A stretch of DNA of 64,000 bases, taken from assembly GCA_024276995.1 (NCBI GenBank), contig JAJRWB010000001.1, positions 186,001 to 250,000 on the forward strand, given 5' to 3'. Positions 36,336 to 45,253 of this stretch are shown here, one piece after another. The DNA is from Candidatus Eiseniibacteriota bacterium. Lineage in GTDB: Bacteria > Orphanbacterota > Orphanbacteria > Orphanbacterales > Orphanbacteraceae. The translations under genes were made by a program, and so were the position numbers. Numbering within the stretch: position 1 is the stretch's first letter; the number at the start of each line of letters is the position of its first letter. The notes beneath the pieces were generated by a model. The model worked only from the letters and a program-made list of their open reading frames with translations, did not search any database and was not told the origin of the DNA.

Positions 36336-36632
36336 TCAGAGTCCGAAAAGGTCGAGGACGCGCTCGGCGACGGTGCGCAGCGCTTCCTCCGAGTCATAGA
36401 ACTCCGAGTCGATCCGTTCGTGAATCTCGTTCAGTTTCGAAGGAGTCTGATCGAAATCGACCGGCCGTTCCTCGCCCCGCCCCGCATGGAGCTTTCTTCC
36501 TTCTTCCGAGATGTTCACACTGTCGCGGACGGCGCCGGAAGAGCCGCGCTTTCCCGTCTTCTTCCGCGAACCGCCCTCGATGGTGCTCCCCTTCTCCGGA
36601 TTCAGGGGAATGCCTCCATTTTCAATTCTCAT
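36336..36632 (-). CDS. Small flagellar-locus protein, FlgM-like
   Basis: 98 residues. The N-terminal half is basic and probably disordered (about 12-37). Next comes RDSVNISEEGRKLHAG, resembling the DxVxIS(E/K)xAxxL segment of FlgM proteins. A C-terminal helical part follows: KLNEIHERIDSEFYDSEEAL, then a final helix of about twelve residues. FlgM, the anti-sigma-28 factor, has this layout and length, and the gene lies next to fliD in a genome with fliA. The similarity is by eye and modest, so the assignment is tentative. ATG at 36632, with an in-frame GTG at 36635. Confidence 0.55.
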   Translation of the reverse strand: MRIENGGIPLNPEKGSTIEGGSRKKTGKRGSSGAVRDSVNISEEGRKLHAGRGEERPVDFDQTPSKLNEIHERIDSEFYDSEEALRTVAERVLDLFGL

Positions 36633-36670
36633 CACTGCCGCGTCCTTTCACACGAAGGTGAATCCGCGTC

Positions 36671-38092
36671 CTACTGATAGTAGGAACTCAGGCTGCTCAG
36701 CGTCGCGAGCATCGCCTGATTCATGTACGTCGCCTGCTGAAGGGCGCCGAACTGCTCGATCAGCCGATCCTCCTCCAGCTTCTGCATTCGGTCGAGCCTG
36801 TCGAGCCGGTTGTCGAGCAGTTCCGCCTTGTCGTTCACGGCGTCCTTGCTCGTGTCGATGATTCCCGACACGTCGACGTAGTTGTCGAGGAGCGCCTCGA
36901 GACGCCCCGCGATCCCGTCGGACGCCGTGAACAGGTCCTGTACGTCCGACAGATTATCATTCAGCGCATCGTCAAATGCGGACGTATCCGTGATCGAATA
37001 ATTTCCCGTCTCCCCCGAGGTGATCCCGATCTGGGAGAGCGCCGTGAAGACACCGTTCGTCGTGCCGGAAACGGAACCGGCGATGTCGGTGCGCATGTTC
37101 TTCCATAGGTTCAGGTATGGGTAGTCGCCGGCGAGGTCGCCGCGGACGTACGAAACGGGGTCGACGTCGACCTTGGCCGCGAGATACGAATAGGCGCTGT
37201 TGAAGGCGTCAAGGAACTCGTTCATCTTCGTGGTGATCGCCTCGGTGTCCACCGATACGGTGGCCGACACATCGGCGTCGGCGGTGTCCTGGGAGGCGAG
37301 GAGTTCGATCGTCACGCCGGAGATCACATCGGAGAGGGTGTTCGAGGAGCGCACGATGCTGATGCCGTCGACGGTGAGCATCGAATCGAGTTCATTTCCC
37401 CCGAGGTCGGCGTAGACGTAACCGCCGGTCGACGTGGTGGCCGCCGCGGAATTCGTCACGCCGAGGGAAGCGAGGAGACCGTCGGTGTCGGTGAAGGTCA
37501 TCTTGTAGGTGGAACCGGTCTTCTCGCTCGTGATGGAGAGCTTCGCCGTCGTGTCGGTGTCTTTCACCGGCGAGGCGATCGCCTCGATATCGGTCACGGC
37601 GTTGATCGCGTCGGCGACGGCGGTGAGCACCGTATCGTTCGTGTCGCCCGAGTTGATGTTCACGCTCACATCGTACTGGGTGCCGTCGACGGTGATGGAA
37701 AATGTCTTCGTGCCGGTGTTCGCCGCGCTGATGTCGGTGCCGGTACGGGTGTATTGGTTCGACAGGACCGAGTGGGCGTGGGCGAGTTGGTCGACGTGGA
37801 TCGAGTGCGAGAGCGATGCGGCGGCCGATCCGGCGGTGACCTTCAGAACGCTTTCATCGCTCACCGACACCGTCTTCGCGGCGAACGGGGAAAGACTTCC
37901 CGTTTCGCCGAATTCCTTCGCCAGGTCGCGCAGCGTCTTCAGCTTCGTCTTGAGATCGTTGTAGATCGACGTTCTCACGTCGAGTTCGTCCCGGCGCGCC
38001 TGGACGGCGTTCCGGTCCCGGGTCGACTGGGCCATGAAGATCTCGAGGAACTGGTTCAGCTCCGCCGATCTGATGCTGCCGGTGTCGAGCAT
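36671..38092 (-). CDS. fliD: Flagellar filament cap protein FliD
   Basis: Forms the pentameric cap under which flagellin polymerises. 473 residues. The N-terminal FliD_N domain (LNQFLEIFMAQSTRDRNAVQ, IYNDLKTKLKTLRDLAKEF) lacks the usual MA-S-I-S-GL opening but keeps the helix. A Thr/Ser-rich central region covers about 80-270. The C-terminal FliD_C has a long helix (LLDNRLDRLDRMQKLEEDRL) and ends MLATLSSLSSYYQ, as usual for hook-associated D0 helices. The ATG at 38092 lies just after the fliS stop. The frame runs upstream inside fliS but is not used. Confidence 0.93.
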   Translation of the reverse strand: MLDTGSIRSAELNQFLEIFMAQSTRDRNAVQARRDELDVRTSIYNDLKTKLKTLRDLAKEFGETGSLSPFAAKTVSVSDESVLKVTAGSAAASLSHSIHVDQLAHAHSVLSNQYTRTGTDISAANTGTKTFSITVDGTQYDVSVNINSGDTNDTVLTAVADAINAVTDIEAIASPVKDTDTTAKLSITSEKTGSTYKMTFTDTDGLLASLGVTNSAAATTSTGGYVYADLGGNELDSMLTVDGISIVRSSNTLSDVISGVTIELLASQDTADADVSATVSVDTEAITTKMNEFLDAFNSAYSYLAAKVDVDPVSYVRGDLAGDYPYLNLWKNMRTDIAGSVSGTTNGVFTALSQIGITSGETGNYSITDTSAFDDALNDNLSDVQDLFTASDGIAGRLEALLDNYVDVSGIIDTSKDAVNDKAELLDNRLDRLDRMQKLEEDRLIEQFGALQQATYMNQAMLATLSSLSSYYQ

Positions 38093-38093
38093 A

Positions 38094-38459
38094 TCACTCT
38101 CCGCTTCCGACCATTGCTGGCCCGCCCGCCTCGGCGAGGTCGACGATCCGCCGCCATGCCGTCCGCAGTTCGCCGACGATCCGCTCCGCTTCGTCGTACT
38201 TCTCTTCCCGAAGAATGTCGCACGTGTACTCGTAGATCCGGAAGAGCGGCCCCGCGACGTCCAAGTGGTCGAGATCGAGAGCCCCCTGGAGTTCGACGAT
38301 TCCCCTCTTGGCACCGAAGAGATCCTTCCTCCGGCAGCAGGCGATCACGTAGTCGTAAACATGAAGAACCAGCTCCCCCGGAGTGGCCCCTTCGATCTTG
38401 TTCGTCTTGTAAGTACGGACCGCCTCGTCGGTGGTCCGGGTAGTGGTCGCTTGTGTCAT
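38094..38459 (-). CDS. fliS: Flagellin export chaperone FliS
   Basis: 121-residue helical cytosolic chaperone that binds the C-terminus of flagellin before export. The opening YKTNKIEGATPGELVLHVYDYVIACC resembles the conserved Y-x-x-x-P-x-x-L-(I/V)-x-(M/L)-(L/Y)-(Y/D)-G helix. The rest is a four-helix pattern with acidic/basic amphipathic repeats. It lies between flagellin and fliD, the usual place, and its stop is two bases from the fliD start. Confidence 0.92.
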   Translation of the reverse strand: MTQATTTRTTDEAVRTYKTNKIEGATPGELVLHVYDYVIACCRRKDLFGAKRGIVELQGALDLDHLDVAGPLFRIYEYTCDILREEKYDEAERIVGELRTAWRRIVDLAEAGGPAMVGSGE

Positions 38460-38512
38460 CTTTCCTCCGCTTCCCGGTGCCTCTTCAACAGAGTTTCTTC
38501 CTTGAATCGGGT

Positions 38513-38542
38513 GGGCCGGGGGGTTTTTCGACCCCCCGACCC
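38513..38542 (-). terminator. Terminator-like hairpin after flagellin
   Basis: The minus strand forms an 11-pair stem (GGGTCGGGGGG with CCCCCCGGCCC, one G-U) with an A-rich 8-base loop, starting 16 bases after the flagellin stop. No U-run follows, so it may partly terminate or protect the 3' end of an abundant flagellin mRNA while allowing read-through into fliS-fliD. Confidence 0.55.
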
Positions 38543-38558
38543 GCCGTCACGATCGAAC

Positions 38559-39401
38559 CTAGCCGAGAATCAGCTGGAGTACCGATTTCGGGGCGAGGTT
38601 CGCCTGCGAAAGCATCGCCGTCGCCGATTGCTGGAGCAGCGAGTTCTTGAGAAGCTCGACCTGCTCGGCCGCCATATCGGCGTTGAAGATCCGGTTGTGC
38701 GCCGCAAGCTGGTTGTTGATCGACACGGAGATGTTCGATCCCTTGATCCCGATCCGAAGCTGGGTCGAACCGAGGGTCTGGATGCTCGTGTTCACCGTGT
38801 TGATCGCCGTGTTCACGTTCGCGAGAGATGTGGAAGCCGCCGAGGCGCTGCTCACATCGAGATCGCTGTCCGCCACGCTCAGCGACGACGCGTTGTGGTT
38901 CTGCGAGATCCCGAAGGCGAGGGTATCGGTCGACCTTTCGCCCACCTGGAACTGCTTGCCCGTGAACGTGCCGTCGAGAAGCTTGTTGCCGCCCCAGAGG
39001 GTGGAGGAGACGATGTCATCGACTTCCGCCGCGAGGTCGTCGAGCTGCGACTCGATGGCGGTACGCTCCTCGCTGCCGAGGGTGTCGTTCGCCGCCTGGA
39101 GGACCTTCTCCTTCATGGTGAGAAGGATCTCGCTGATGCTCTGCGCGCCGCCCTCGGCGGTGGAGATCAGGTTCTGCACGTCGCCGATGTTGTCGCGGGC
39201 GACGGTGAGACCGCGGGCCCTAGACTCGAGCAGCTTGGCGAACACGAGACCCGCCGGATCCTCGCCGGCGCTGTTGATCCGCTTGCCGGTCGCCAGCCTG
39301 AGCTGGTGAACGGAGAGCTTCGTGTTCGTGTCCCTGAGAGCCTTGAGGGCGTTCAGAGCGGCGATGTTTGTGTTGATTCTCGAAAGATCTGCGCCCGCCA
39401 T
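38559..39401 (-). CDS. fliC: Flagellin
   Basis: Filament subunit of 280 residues. Conserved N-terminal D0/D1 helices (ADLSRINTNIAALNALKALR, LRLATGKRINSAGEDPAGL, DNIGDVQNLISTAEGGAQSI) and C-terminal helices (NRIFNADMAAEQVELLKNSL, ATAMLSQANLAPKSVLQLI) are joined by only about 60 central residues. It is therefore a short D0-D1 flagellin without a large outer domain. Likely O-glycosylation sites are the Ser/Thr-rich middle (SSLSVADSDLDVSSASAAST). ATG at 39401 with AAAGGGG upstream. Transferase genes lie upstream, fliS and fliD downstream, and csrA/fliW are in the same run. Confidence 0.96.
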   Translation of the reverse strand: MAGADLSRINTNIAALNALKALRDTNTKLSVHQLRLATGKRINSAGEDPAGLVFAKLLESRARGLTVARDNIGDVQNLISTAEGGAQSISEILLTMKEKVLQAANDTLGSEERTAIESQLDDLAAEVDDIVSSTLWGGNKLLDGTFTGKQFQVGERSTDTLAFGISQNHNASSLSVADSDLDVSSASAASTSLANVNTAINTVNTSIQTLGSTQLRIGIKGSNISVSINNQLAAHNRIFNADMAAEQVELLKNSLLQQSATAMLSQANLAPKSVLQLILG

Positions 39402-39603
39402 ATTTCGTAACCCCTTTCCTGCTGCGCTTGCTTGAGCAGAGGCGTCCCTGCCGCACCATTTCGGACCGCCCTTCCCTGACCGGCCTCGTTCTTCTCCTTC
39501 ACGCCGGGGCCGCTGTCGCGCCCCGCCGCTCTCTTGGCTCTTCACCTCCTTGCTGCAGGCTTTCGCCTCTTCTCTTCAGGTGGATGTCCTGCCTCTGCTA
39601 AGC

Positions 39604-39630
39604 GAATCGCAATCAGGTCGTCATACTTTA
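39604..39630 (-). promoter_or_regulatory. Candidate sigma-28 (FliA) promoter of flagellin
   Basis: Minus-strand TAAAGTAT (39630-39623), 11-base spacer, TGCGATTC (39611-39604). The sigma-28 consensus is TAAAGTTT-N11-GCCGATAA: the -35 is 7 of 8 and the -10 keeps the CGAT core. It overlaps the stop codon of the upstream glycosyltransferase gene and gives a leader of about 195 bases containing six GGA triplets, possible CsrA contacts. Confidence 0.55.
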
Positions 39631-41211
39631 ACTCGGGACATCACTTTCTCTTTCGCGCCTCGCGGAATGGGAGGAATGGTCGGACTCCTCTTCGATGAGC
39701 CTGTTTTTCGAAAGGCCTTCCCCTTCTTTCCCGTTCTTCCCCGTTTCGCGGCAAAGGTGTTCGACGACGCTCGAGTACTCCTGCCGCGTCGGGTCGAGGC
39801 GTCTCGCCTCGGTGTAGGCATCGAGGGCGCCCGGTCGGTCGCCCAGGCGGATACGGAGCGCGCCGATGAGACCATGCACCTCTGCCGAGCGGCGCGGTGC
39901 GCCGAAGCGAAGTGCCTCGTCGAGCACGGCAAGCGCCGCCGACGGCCCATCGAGGGCGAAGACGACCCGGGCGAGCTCGATCCACGCCGCCGGTTCGTCC
40001 GGCGTGAGAGCGCAGAGCTTCCCGAGGGCGTCGCGCGCCGCCGGGCGGTCCCCGGCGGCCAGGGCGGCCCGTGCGGCGAGACGGAAAGGGGCGATCCACG
40101 CATCGCGCACCGCCGATGCGGCGAGGGCGTCGCGAAGCGCCTCCGCGGGGCGTCCCGCGCGAAGAAGGCACTCCCCGCGAAGGAGGCGCGCCTTCCCTTC
40201 GTCGATGCCGAGATGGAGCCCCCCGGGGCGAAGGGAGGATCGCTTTCCGTTGCGGAGATAAGTATCGATGTCGGCGAGGGCGTCGTCCGGCCGGTTCAAT
40301 CTCAGGAGGGCGGACGCCCGGATGAGACGAGCCGTGAGAGCGCGGTCGTCGATGCGAAGCGCCGCGGTCGTCTCGGCCACGGCCTCGGAGAAACGCCCCC
40401 TCCGAACGAGTGCCGCGCCGAGATTCTGGTGCGCGAAGGCGGCGTGCTCCGGTGGAAGGTTTCTTCCGTCGACGGCGCGGCGGTAGGCGGCGCACGCCGC
40501 CTCGTCCTCCCCGAGAAGGGCGTGGGTCTCACCGAGGTGATACCAGGCGAGGCGATCGCTCGGCCGGTCGTCGAGATCGAACAAGAGGAGGCGCCTGTTC
40601 CGAAGGAGCTTCCCGCGTCGTTCCTCCGCCGAAAGGGCGTATCCGGCGTGGTCGATGATGATCGACGAGTCGCGAAGGGCGCCCCCCACCTCGAGGATGC
40701 TGTCGACGATTTGTTCATGGACCCTTCCTCGAAAGCGAAACCGGGGATCGTTCCGAAAGAGCCGTGGGAAGGCGTGCTCGTAGAGCTGCCCGCCCGTCTC
40801 TTCGCCGAGCACGCTCCGGATACGGACGGTCCAACCATCGACATTCGCGCTTAGATGTTTACGGAGACGATTCTCCTGGCCCGGCGAGAGCCGCTCGTCG
40901 GCGTCAAGCATCAGGATCCAGCGGGCGTTAGCCTGATCGATCGCCGCGTTCCGGGGACCGGAGAAATCGTCGTCCCACTTTCGGTGTAGGACTTTCGCCC
41001 CTCTCGCCGAGGCCAGCGCGGCGGTGCGGTCGGTCGAGCCCGTGTCGACGAGAATGATCTCATCGGCAACCGGTTCGACCGAATCGAAAGCCGCGCCGAT
41101 CCGCTCCGCCTCGTTCTTCGCGATCATGCAGACGGCGAGGAGAGGTATGCGCCCGTCACGTGGCCGGTCAGAGCGCGGCCGAGGGTGTTTCTTCTTCCGC
41201 CTTCGTGCCAT
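39628..41211 (-). CDS. Family 2 glycosyltransferase with TPR repeats
   Basis: 527 residues: basic N-terminus (RRRKKKHPRPR), then a GT2 domain at about 20-250 with VCMIAKNEAERIGAAFDSV, DEIILVDTGSTDRT and the metal/sugar motif LDADERL. Tetratricopeptide-like helical repeats follow at about 210-490 (AWYHLGETHALLGEDEAACA, AHQNLGAALVRRGRFSEAV). This SunS-like GT2-TPR layout is typical of enzymes that glycosylate proteins. The ATG at 41211 (GAGGGGAAAG upstream) lies inside the end of the preceding transferase gene, a 44-base overlap. Placed immediately upstream of flagellin, so flagellin glycosylation is the best inference. Confidence 0.9.
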   Translation of the reverse strand: MARRRKKKHPRPRSDRPRDGRIPLLAVCMIAKNEAERIGAAFDSVEPVADEIILVDTGSTDRTAALASARGAKVLHRKWDDDFSGPRNAAIDQANARWILMLDADERLSPGQENRLRKHLSANVDGWTVRIRSVLGEETGGQLYEHAFPRLFRNDPRFRFRGRVHEQIVDSILEVGGALRDSSIIIDHAGYALSAEERRGKLLRNRRLLLFDLDDRPSDRLAWYHLGETHALLGEDEAACAAYRRAVDGRNLPPEHAAFAHQNLGAALVRRGRFSEAVAETTAALRIDDRALTARLIRASALLRLNRPDDALADIDTYLRNGKRSSLRPGGLHLGIDEGKARLLRGECLLRAGRPAEALRDALAASAVRDAWIAPFRLAARAALAAGDRPAARDALGKLCALTPDEPAAWIELARVVFALDGPSAALAVLDEALRFGAPRRSAEVHGLIGALRIRLGDRPGALDAYTEARRLDPTRQEYSSVVEHLCRETGKNGKEGEGLSKNRLIEEESDHSSHSARRERESDVPS

Positions 41212-44200
41212 CTTTCCCCTCGAGCGCCGTGAGCCGTACGCGGGCATCTTGTCCCGCGACGGTTTCGGGCGCCACCCGGATCACCTGCCTGTACCAGTCC
41301 GCCGCGCCCTCCACTTCACCGAGCCGTTCGAACCAGCCGCCCAGTTCGAGGTACGCCTCGGGATCGCCGGGGTCGAGGGCGATCCTCTCCGAGTAGAGCT
41401 TCATCCCCTTGACCGGATCATGGGAGGCGAAGTAGAAGTCCCCGAGGTTCTTCAGGATCTCCGCGTCGCGCGGTGCAAGGGCGCGCGCTTCGAGGAAATA
41501 CTTCTCCGCCTCGGTGTCGCGCCCTTCCTCGAAGGCGATGCAGCCGAGGTCGTTCGCCGCCTTCGCGAAACGAGGATTCACTCTTCGCAGGGCGAGGAGA
41601 TCCCGCTTCGCGTCGTCGAGCCTCCCCGACGAGGAGCGGAACATGGCCCGGTAGTAGAGCGCCCGAACGTAGTCGCTCTTCCTCGAGAGAGCCTCTTCGA
41701 CCGAGCTGCGGGCGCTCGCGAAATCGCCCCTCGCGAAGAAACGTTCCGCGTCGATGAGGTGTGTTACGGCTCGCTGTTCTCCTTCGTCGATCCGTCCGGG
41801 CGACGCCGCCGGTCCGTCGTAGTGGACGAAGCTGCCGAGGGCGCACCCGGTGGTCCAGCGAAGATCGAGCATCCTCGCCGCGAGGTCGGACCAGGCGGCG
41901 GCGGACGTGAACTCGGTCGGGAGGCCGCCGGCATCGACGTACGCTTCCTTCCGGATGAAGACGCACCAGCCGCCTATTTCTCGCGACTGTTTCCAGACGC
42001 CGTGATTCTTCTCGAGGAGCCTTTCGGCGAACGATTCGAAACGCGCGCCGTCGTTCCCGTATTCGGTCTTCTTGCGCTGCCCCTGCGGGCCGGCGTTGCT
42101 CAGCGGCGCGATCAGGCCGAACCGCTCCCGCTCGATCGCCACGTCGGCGATCTCGTCGAACCACGCCCCCCCCCCCTTGCAGGCGCCCGAAAGGACGAGA
42201 ACGAAAGGCGAGCGGGCGGCGCGGATCTCGCCGTCGAGAACGGCGTAGAACCTGCCCGGGTCGCACGGCACGATCCCGACATCGCTGTCGCGGAAAAGCC
42301 CGGCACGGGCGGGGTCGGTGCAGACGAAGCGGACGTCGCTTCCGGCCGGAAGCTGGCCGAGACCGGCCGCGACATCGTCGATCCGGAGGTCTTCCCCGTC
42401 CTGGAAGAGGATCACCGTGAGAACCGGGGGTTCGGCCCCGGCACGGTTTCCCGTCACCGAATCGTCGGCGACACGCGGAGCGTCCTCGTCGCGGCGGCGC
42501 CCGGCCACGCTTCCCCACTTGGCGAGGAAGAGTTCGGAGTTGACGCGCAGGAGTCTTTCGTAATCGACGTTCATCGCGGCGAACGTCTTCCCCCCCTCGT
42601 GATGGATGAACGTGTCGAGAGCGCACGCCAGCGAGTAGCCGGCCATCCGAACGCGGATGCAGTAATCGTCGTCCTCGAAGTTTCCGATGCCGAAGCGCGT
42701 GTCGAAAAGGCCGACCTCCTCGATCACCCTCCGGCGGATCGCCATGCACATGCCGACCACCTTCCGGACGTCCCTTCGTTTCTTGCGGTTTTCCCGTGCG
42801 AGTTTCCGGCTGAAACGGACGAGCGTCGCCTCGTCGCTGTAATCGACGGTGATCCGCTGTTCGTTGTTCGCATAATTCGTCATCGGTGCGATCACGCCGA
42901 TCTTCGGATCGTCCTCGAGATGGGCGATCAACCGTTCAAGCCAGCCGGGGGTCACGATCGTGTCGTTGTTGAGAATCACCACGTATTCGCCGTACGTGGA
43001 GCGGATCCCCTGATTGACGGCGGCGGCGAAGCCGAGATTCGTCTCATTCCGGATCACACGGATATGGTTCTGCTCCGCGTCGAAGGCGACCGGCTCTTCC
43101 GATCCGTTGTCGACGATCACGATCTCGTGGGGCATCTTCGTGTATTTCCGTATACTCTCGCGGCAGTTCGCCGTGAGGGCGAGATTGTTGTACACCGGGA
43201 TGACGATGCTCACCTTCGGGACGATCGCCGGCACGGGGGCGGGTCGCGTGTAGAGCGTTTCGCGACAAGTTGTCGGGCGATCCCCTTCGGACCGGCTCGT
43301 CTTTCGGGGGCCTTGGATGAACTCGAATACCTCTTCCCAGTAACGCTTCGCCTCTTCGACGCTGTACTGGCGCGCCACGCGTTCCCTGGCGTTCAGGGCG
43401 ATCTGCTTCCGCAGGTTGTCGTCGCGGTAAAGGCGAATCACTTCACGGGCGAACCGGCCCGGTGTATCGGCAATCAGCACGTCGTGTCCGTGAACGAGAC
43501 CCATCCCCTCGACGCCGATCGACGTGCTCACCTGCGGTGCGCCGGCGGCCATCGCCTGTCCGACCTTTCCCTTGAGGCCGGCCCCGTACCGGAGGGGAAC
43601 GACGCAGACGCGGCTCTCCCGGAGGTAGGGGACGATATCGGGCACATAGCCGGTGACCTCGACCTTCTTCCCGGCAAGCGCCCGGACGGCGGCGGTCGGT
43701 CCGTTGCCGACGATCCGGAACTTCACATCGGGCAGTTCCTCGTGGACGAGGGGAAGGATTTCACGGGTGAAATAGACGACGGCATCCTCGTTCGGGTTGT
43801 GCTGGAAGTTGCCGATGTAGACGAGATCGCGGGCGTCCTCCTTCCATTCGAACGGCGGCAGGGGATGGATGTCGGTGGAGATGCCGACCCGAAGCGCAGG
43901 ATCTTCCCCCAGCAGTACGTCGCGATCCCGTTCGGTGACGGTAAGGACCATGTCGGCCTTCCGGTACCAAAGAAGCTCCACCCGTTTCAGTTCCTGCGCC
44001 TTCCACAGTTTCGAGTCTTCTCCCGAAAGCTCGGCCCGGCGCTGCTCCCTGAGGAACGACACGTCGAACGAATCGATGATCAGTTTCGCCTGGGGCGCCC
44101 ATCTTCGGATATCCGCGTAGTATTGCGCCGCCATGTGCCAGAAGCCGACGATAACGGCGCGGAAGTCGTTCGACCGGAGGAGGGTGGGGAAATCGATCCA

Positions 44201-45253
44201 GAGCGGTCCGCGCATTTCACAGCCGAGCATGCGCAGCCGGTCCTGATCGGTATGGAACACGGTGATCCCCATCTCTTCGAGGGGATTGATGTAGCGGATA
44301 CCGTCCCGGCCGTTGCGGGCGAGAAAGACGACCTGGTATTTCTCGGCGAGAATCCTGAGGGTGTGAAACCAGCGCATCTCGCCGGCGGCGCGGTCGAAGA
44401 GGGGAAGGAACGGCAGGATCACTAGAACCTTCTCCTTCTTGCGGTCCGGCGGGATCTCGAAGACGTTCGACCGGTGCCGCACGAGTTCGTCTTTCCATTT
44501 CTCCACGAATTTCGGCTTGTGGGCGGCCTGGAGGCGAGCCGATTTCGACTTCGCGGCGGCGTTCTTCCCGTAACTTCCCCCCTCGTGGTGGATCACCACG
44601 GCGGACGGTTCGTAGACGACCCGGAAGCCATGTTTTCGCGCGGAGAAGCAAAGGTCGGTATCCTCCCAGTAGGCGGGGGCGAAGCGGGTGTCGAAGAAGC
44701 CGGCCGTATCGAGGAGGGTCCGCTTCAGATAGAGGCAGGCGCCGGAGCCGTAGTCGACGTCGGCGGCGACGGTGTAGATATGGCGCTGCGGATCGTCCCA
44801 CTTGCCGATCTCCCTGCCCGACGCATCGGAGAAGATCTCGCACCCGGCCGCCTGCAACCGGCCGTCGGGGTAGACGAGCTTTCCCGTCACCACGCCGATC
44901 TTCTCGTCGGACGAGGCCCTGTCGATGAGGGCGTCGAGCCAGCCGGCGGTCACTTCGGTATCGTTGTTCAGCAAAACGATGTCCCGGCCGGCGTAGTGCT
45001 CCATGGCGAGGTTGTTTCCCTCGACGAATCCGAGGTTCTTTCCGGGCGAGAGAACCTCGACGCGGTCGCCGAGGTTCGTCAGGAAACGGCGCGTGCCGTC
45101 GGTGGAAGCCTGGTCGACCACGCAGAGGGTGTACGCTCCGCCGGTGTGGCGGAAGATGCTCTCCACGCACCGGCGGAGAAGCTTCACCCTGTTGTAGCTC
45201 AGGATAACGATTACCGGGCCGTTGCCGGGTGGTGTGCTGTTTCGCTGTTTCAT
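41168..45253 (-). CDS. Giant multidomain glycosyltransferase (GT2-GT4-GT2-TPR)
   Basis: 1361 residues. A GT2 domain covers about 12-255 (VIVILSYNRVKLL, LLNNDTEV, YWEDTDLCF). A GT4-like Rossmann pair covers about 278-640 (VLVILPFLPLFDRAAGEMRW, DLVYIGNFQHNPNEDAV, VVPLRYGAGLKGKVGQAMAA). A second GT2 covers about 675-935 (VSIVIPVYNN, ILNNDTIV, FEDDDYCIRV). A degenerate third GT2-like segment lies at about 940-1150, and TPR helices at about 1160-1345. ATG at 45253 overlaps the methyltransferase stop (ATGA) with CGGGAGGAAACG upstream; the frame upstream to 45691 is Arg-rich antisense-type sequence. Such a chain could build a glycan processively. Probable substrate is flagellin or a flagellar glycan. 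Confidence 0.93.
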   Translation of the reverse strand: MKQRNSTPPGNGPVIVILSYNRVKLLRRCVESIFRHTGGAYTLCVVDQASTDGTRRFLTNLGDRVEVLSPGKNLGFVEGNNLAMEHYAGRDIVLLNNDTEVTAGWLDALIDRASSDEKIGVVTGKLVYPDGRLQAAGCEIFSDASGREIGKWDDPQRHIYTVAADVDYGSGACLYLKRTLLDTAGFFDTRFAPAYWEDTDLCFSARKHGFRVVYEPSAVVIHHEGGSYGKNAAAKSKSARLQAAHKPKFVEKWKDELVRHRSNVFEIPPDRKKEKVLVILPFLPLFDRAAGEMRWFHTLRILAEKYQVVFLARNGRDGIRYINPLEEMGITVFHTDQDRLRMLGCEMRGPLWIDFPTLLRSNDFRAVIVGFWHMAAQYYADIRRWAPQAKLIIDSFDVSFLREQRRAELSGEDSKLWKAQELKRVELLWYRKADMVLTVTERDRDVLLGEDPALRVGISTDIHPLPPFEWKEDARDLVYIGNFQHNPNEDAVVYFTREILPLVHEELPDVKFRIVGNGPTAAVRALAGKKVEVTGYVPDIVPYLRESRVCVVPLRYGAGLKGKVGQAMAAGAPQVSTSIGVEGMGLVHGHDVLIADTPGRFAREVIRLYRDDNLRKQIALNARERVARQYSVEEAKRYWEEVFEFIQGPRKTSRSEGDRPTTCRETLYTRPAPVPAIVPKVSIVIPVYNNLALTANCRESIRKYTKMPHEIVIVDNGSEEPVAFDAEQNHIRVIRNETNLGFAAAVNQGIRSTYGEYVVILNNDTIVTPGWLERLIAHLEDDPKIGVIAPMTNYANNEQRITVDYSDEATLVRFSRKLARENRKKRRDVRKVVGMCMAIRRRVIEEVGLFDTRFGIGNFEDDDYCIRVRMAGYSLACALDTFIHHEGGKTFAAMNVDYERLLRVNSELFLAKWGSVAGRRRDEDAPRVADDSVTGNRAGAEPPVLTVILFQDGEDLRIDDVAAGLGQLPAGSDVRFVCTDPARAGLFRDSDVGIVPCDPGRFYAVLDGEIRAARSPFVLVLSGACKGGGAWFDEIADVAIERERFGLIAPLSNAGPQGQRKKTEYGNDGARFESFAERLLEKNHGVWKQSREIGGWCVFIRKEAYVDAGGLPTEFTSAAAWSDLAARMLDLRWTTGCALGSFVHYDGPAASPGRIDEGEQRAVTHLIDAERFFARGDFASARSSVEEALSRKSDYVRALYYRAMFRSSSGRLDDAKRDLLALRRVNPRFAKAANDLGCIAFEEGRDTEAEKYFLEARALAPRDAEILKNLGDFYFASHDPVKGMKLYSERIALDPGDPEAYLELGGWFERLGEVEGAADWYRQVIRVAPETVAGQDARVRLTALEGKDGTKAEEETPSAAL

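Noticed and set aside
39402-39545. Longer flagellin start at 39545 (48 extra residues)
   Set aside because: The AGGAGG there abuts the GTG with no spacing, the added sequence is Arg/Gly-rich, and flagellins start at the D0 helix with no such leader.
41024-44425. 1133-codon plus-strand open frame opposite the giant glycosyltransferase
   Set aside because: The minus strand encodes clear GT2, GT4 and TPR domains; the plus frame has only biased composition and no motif.
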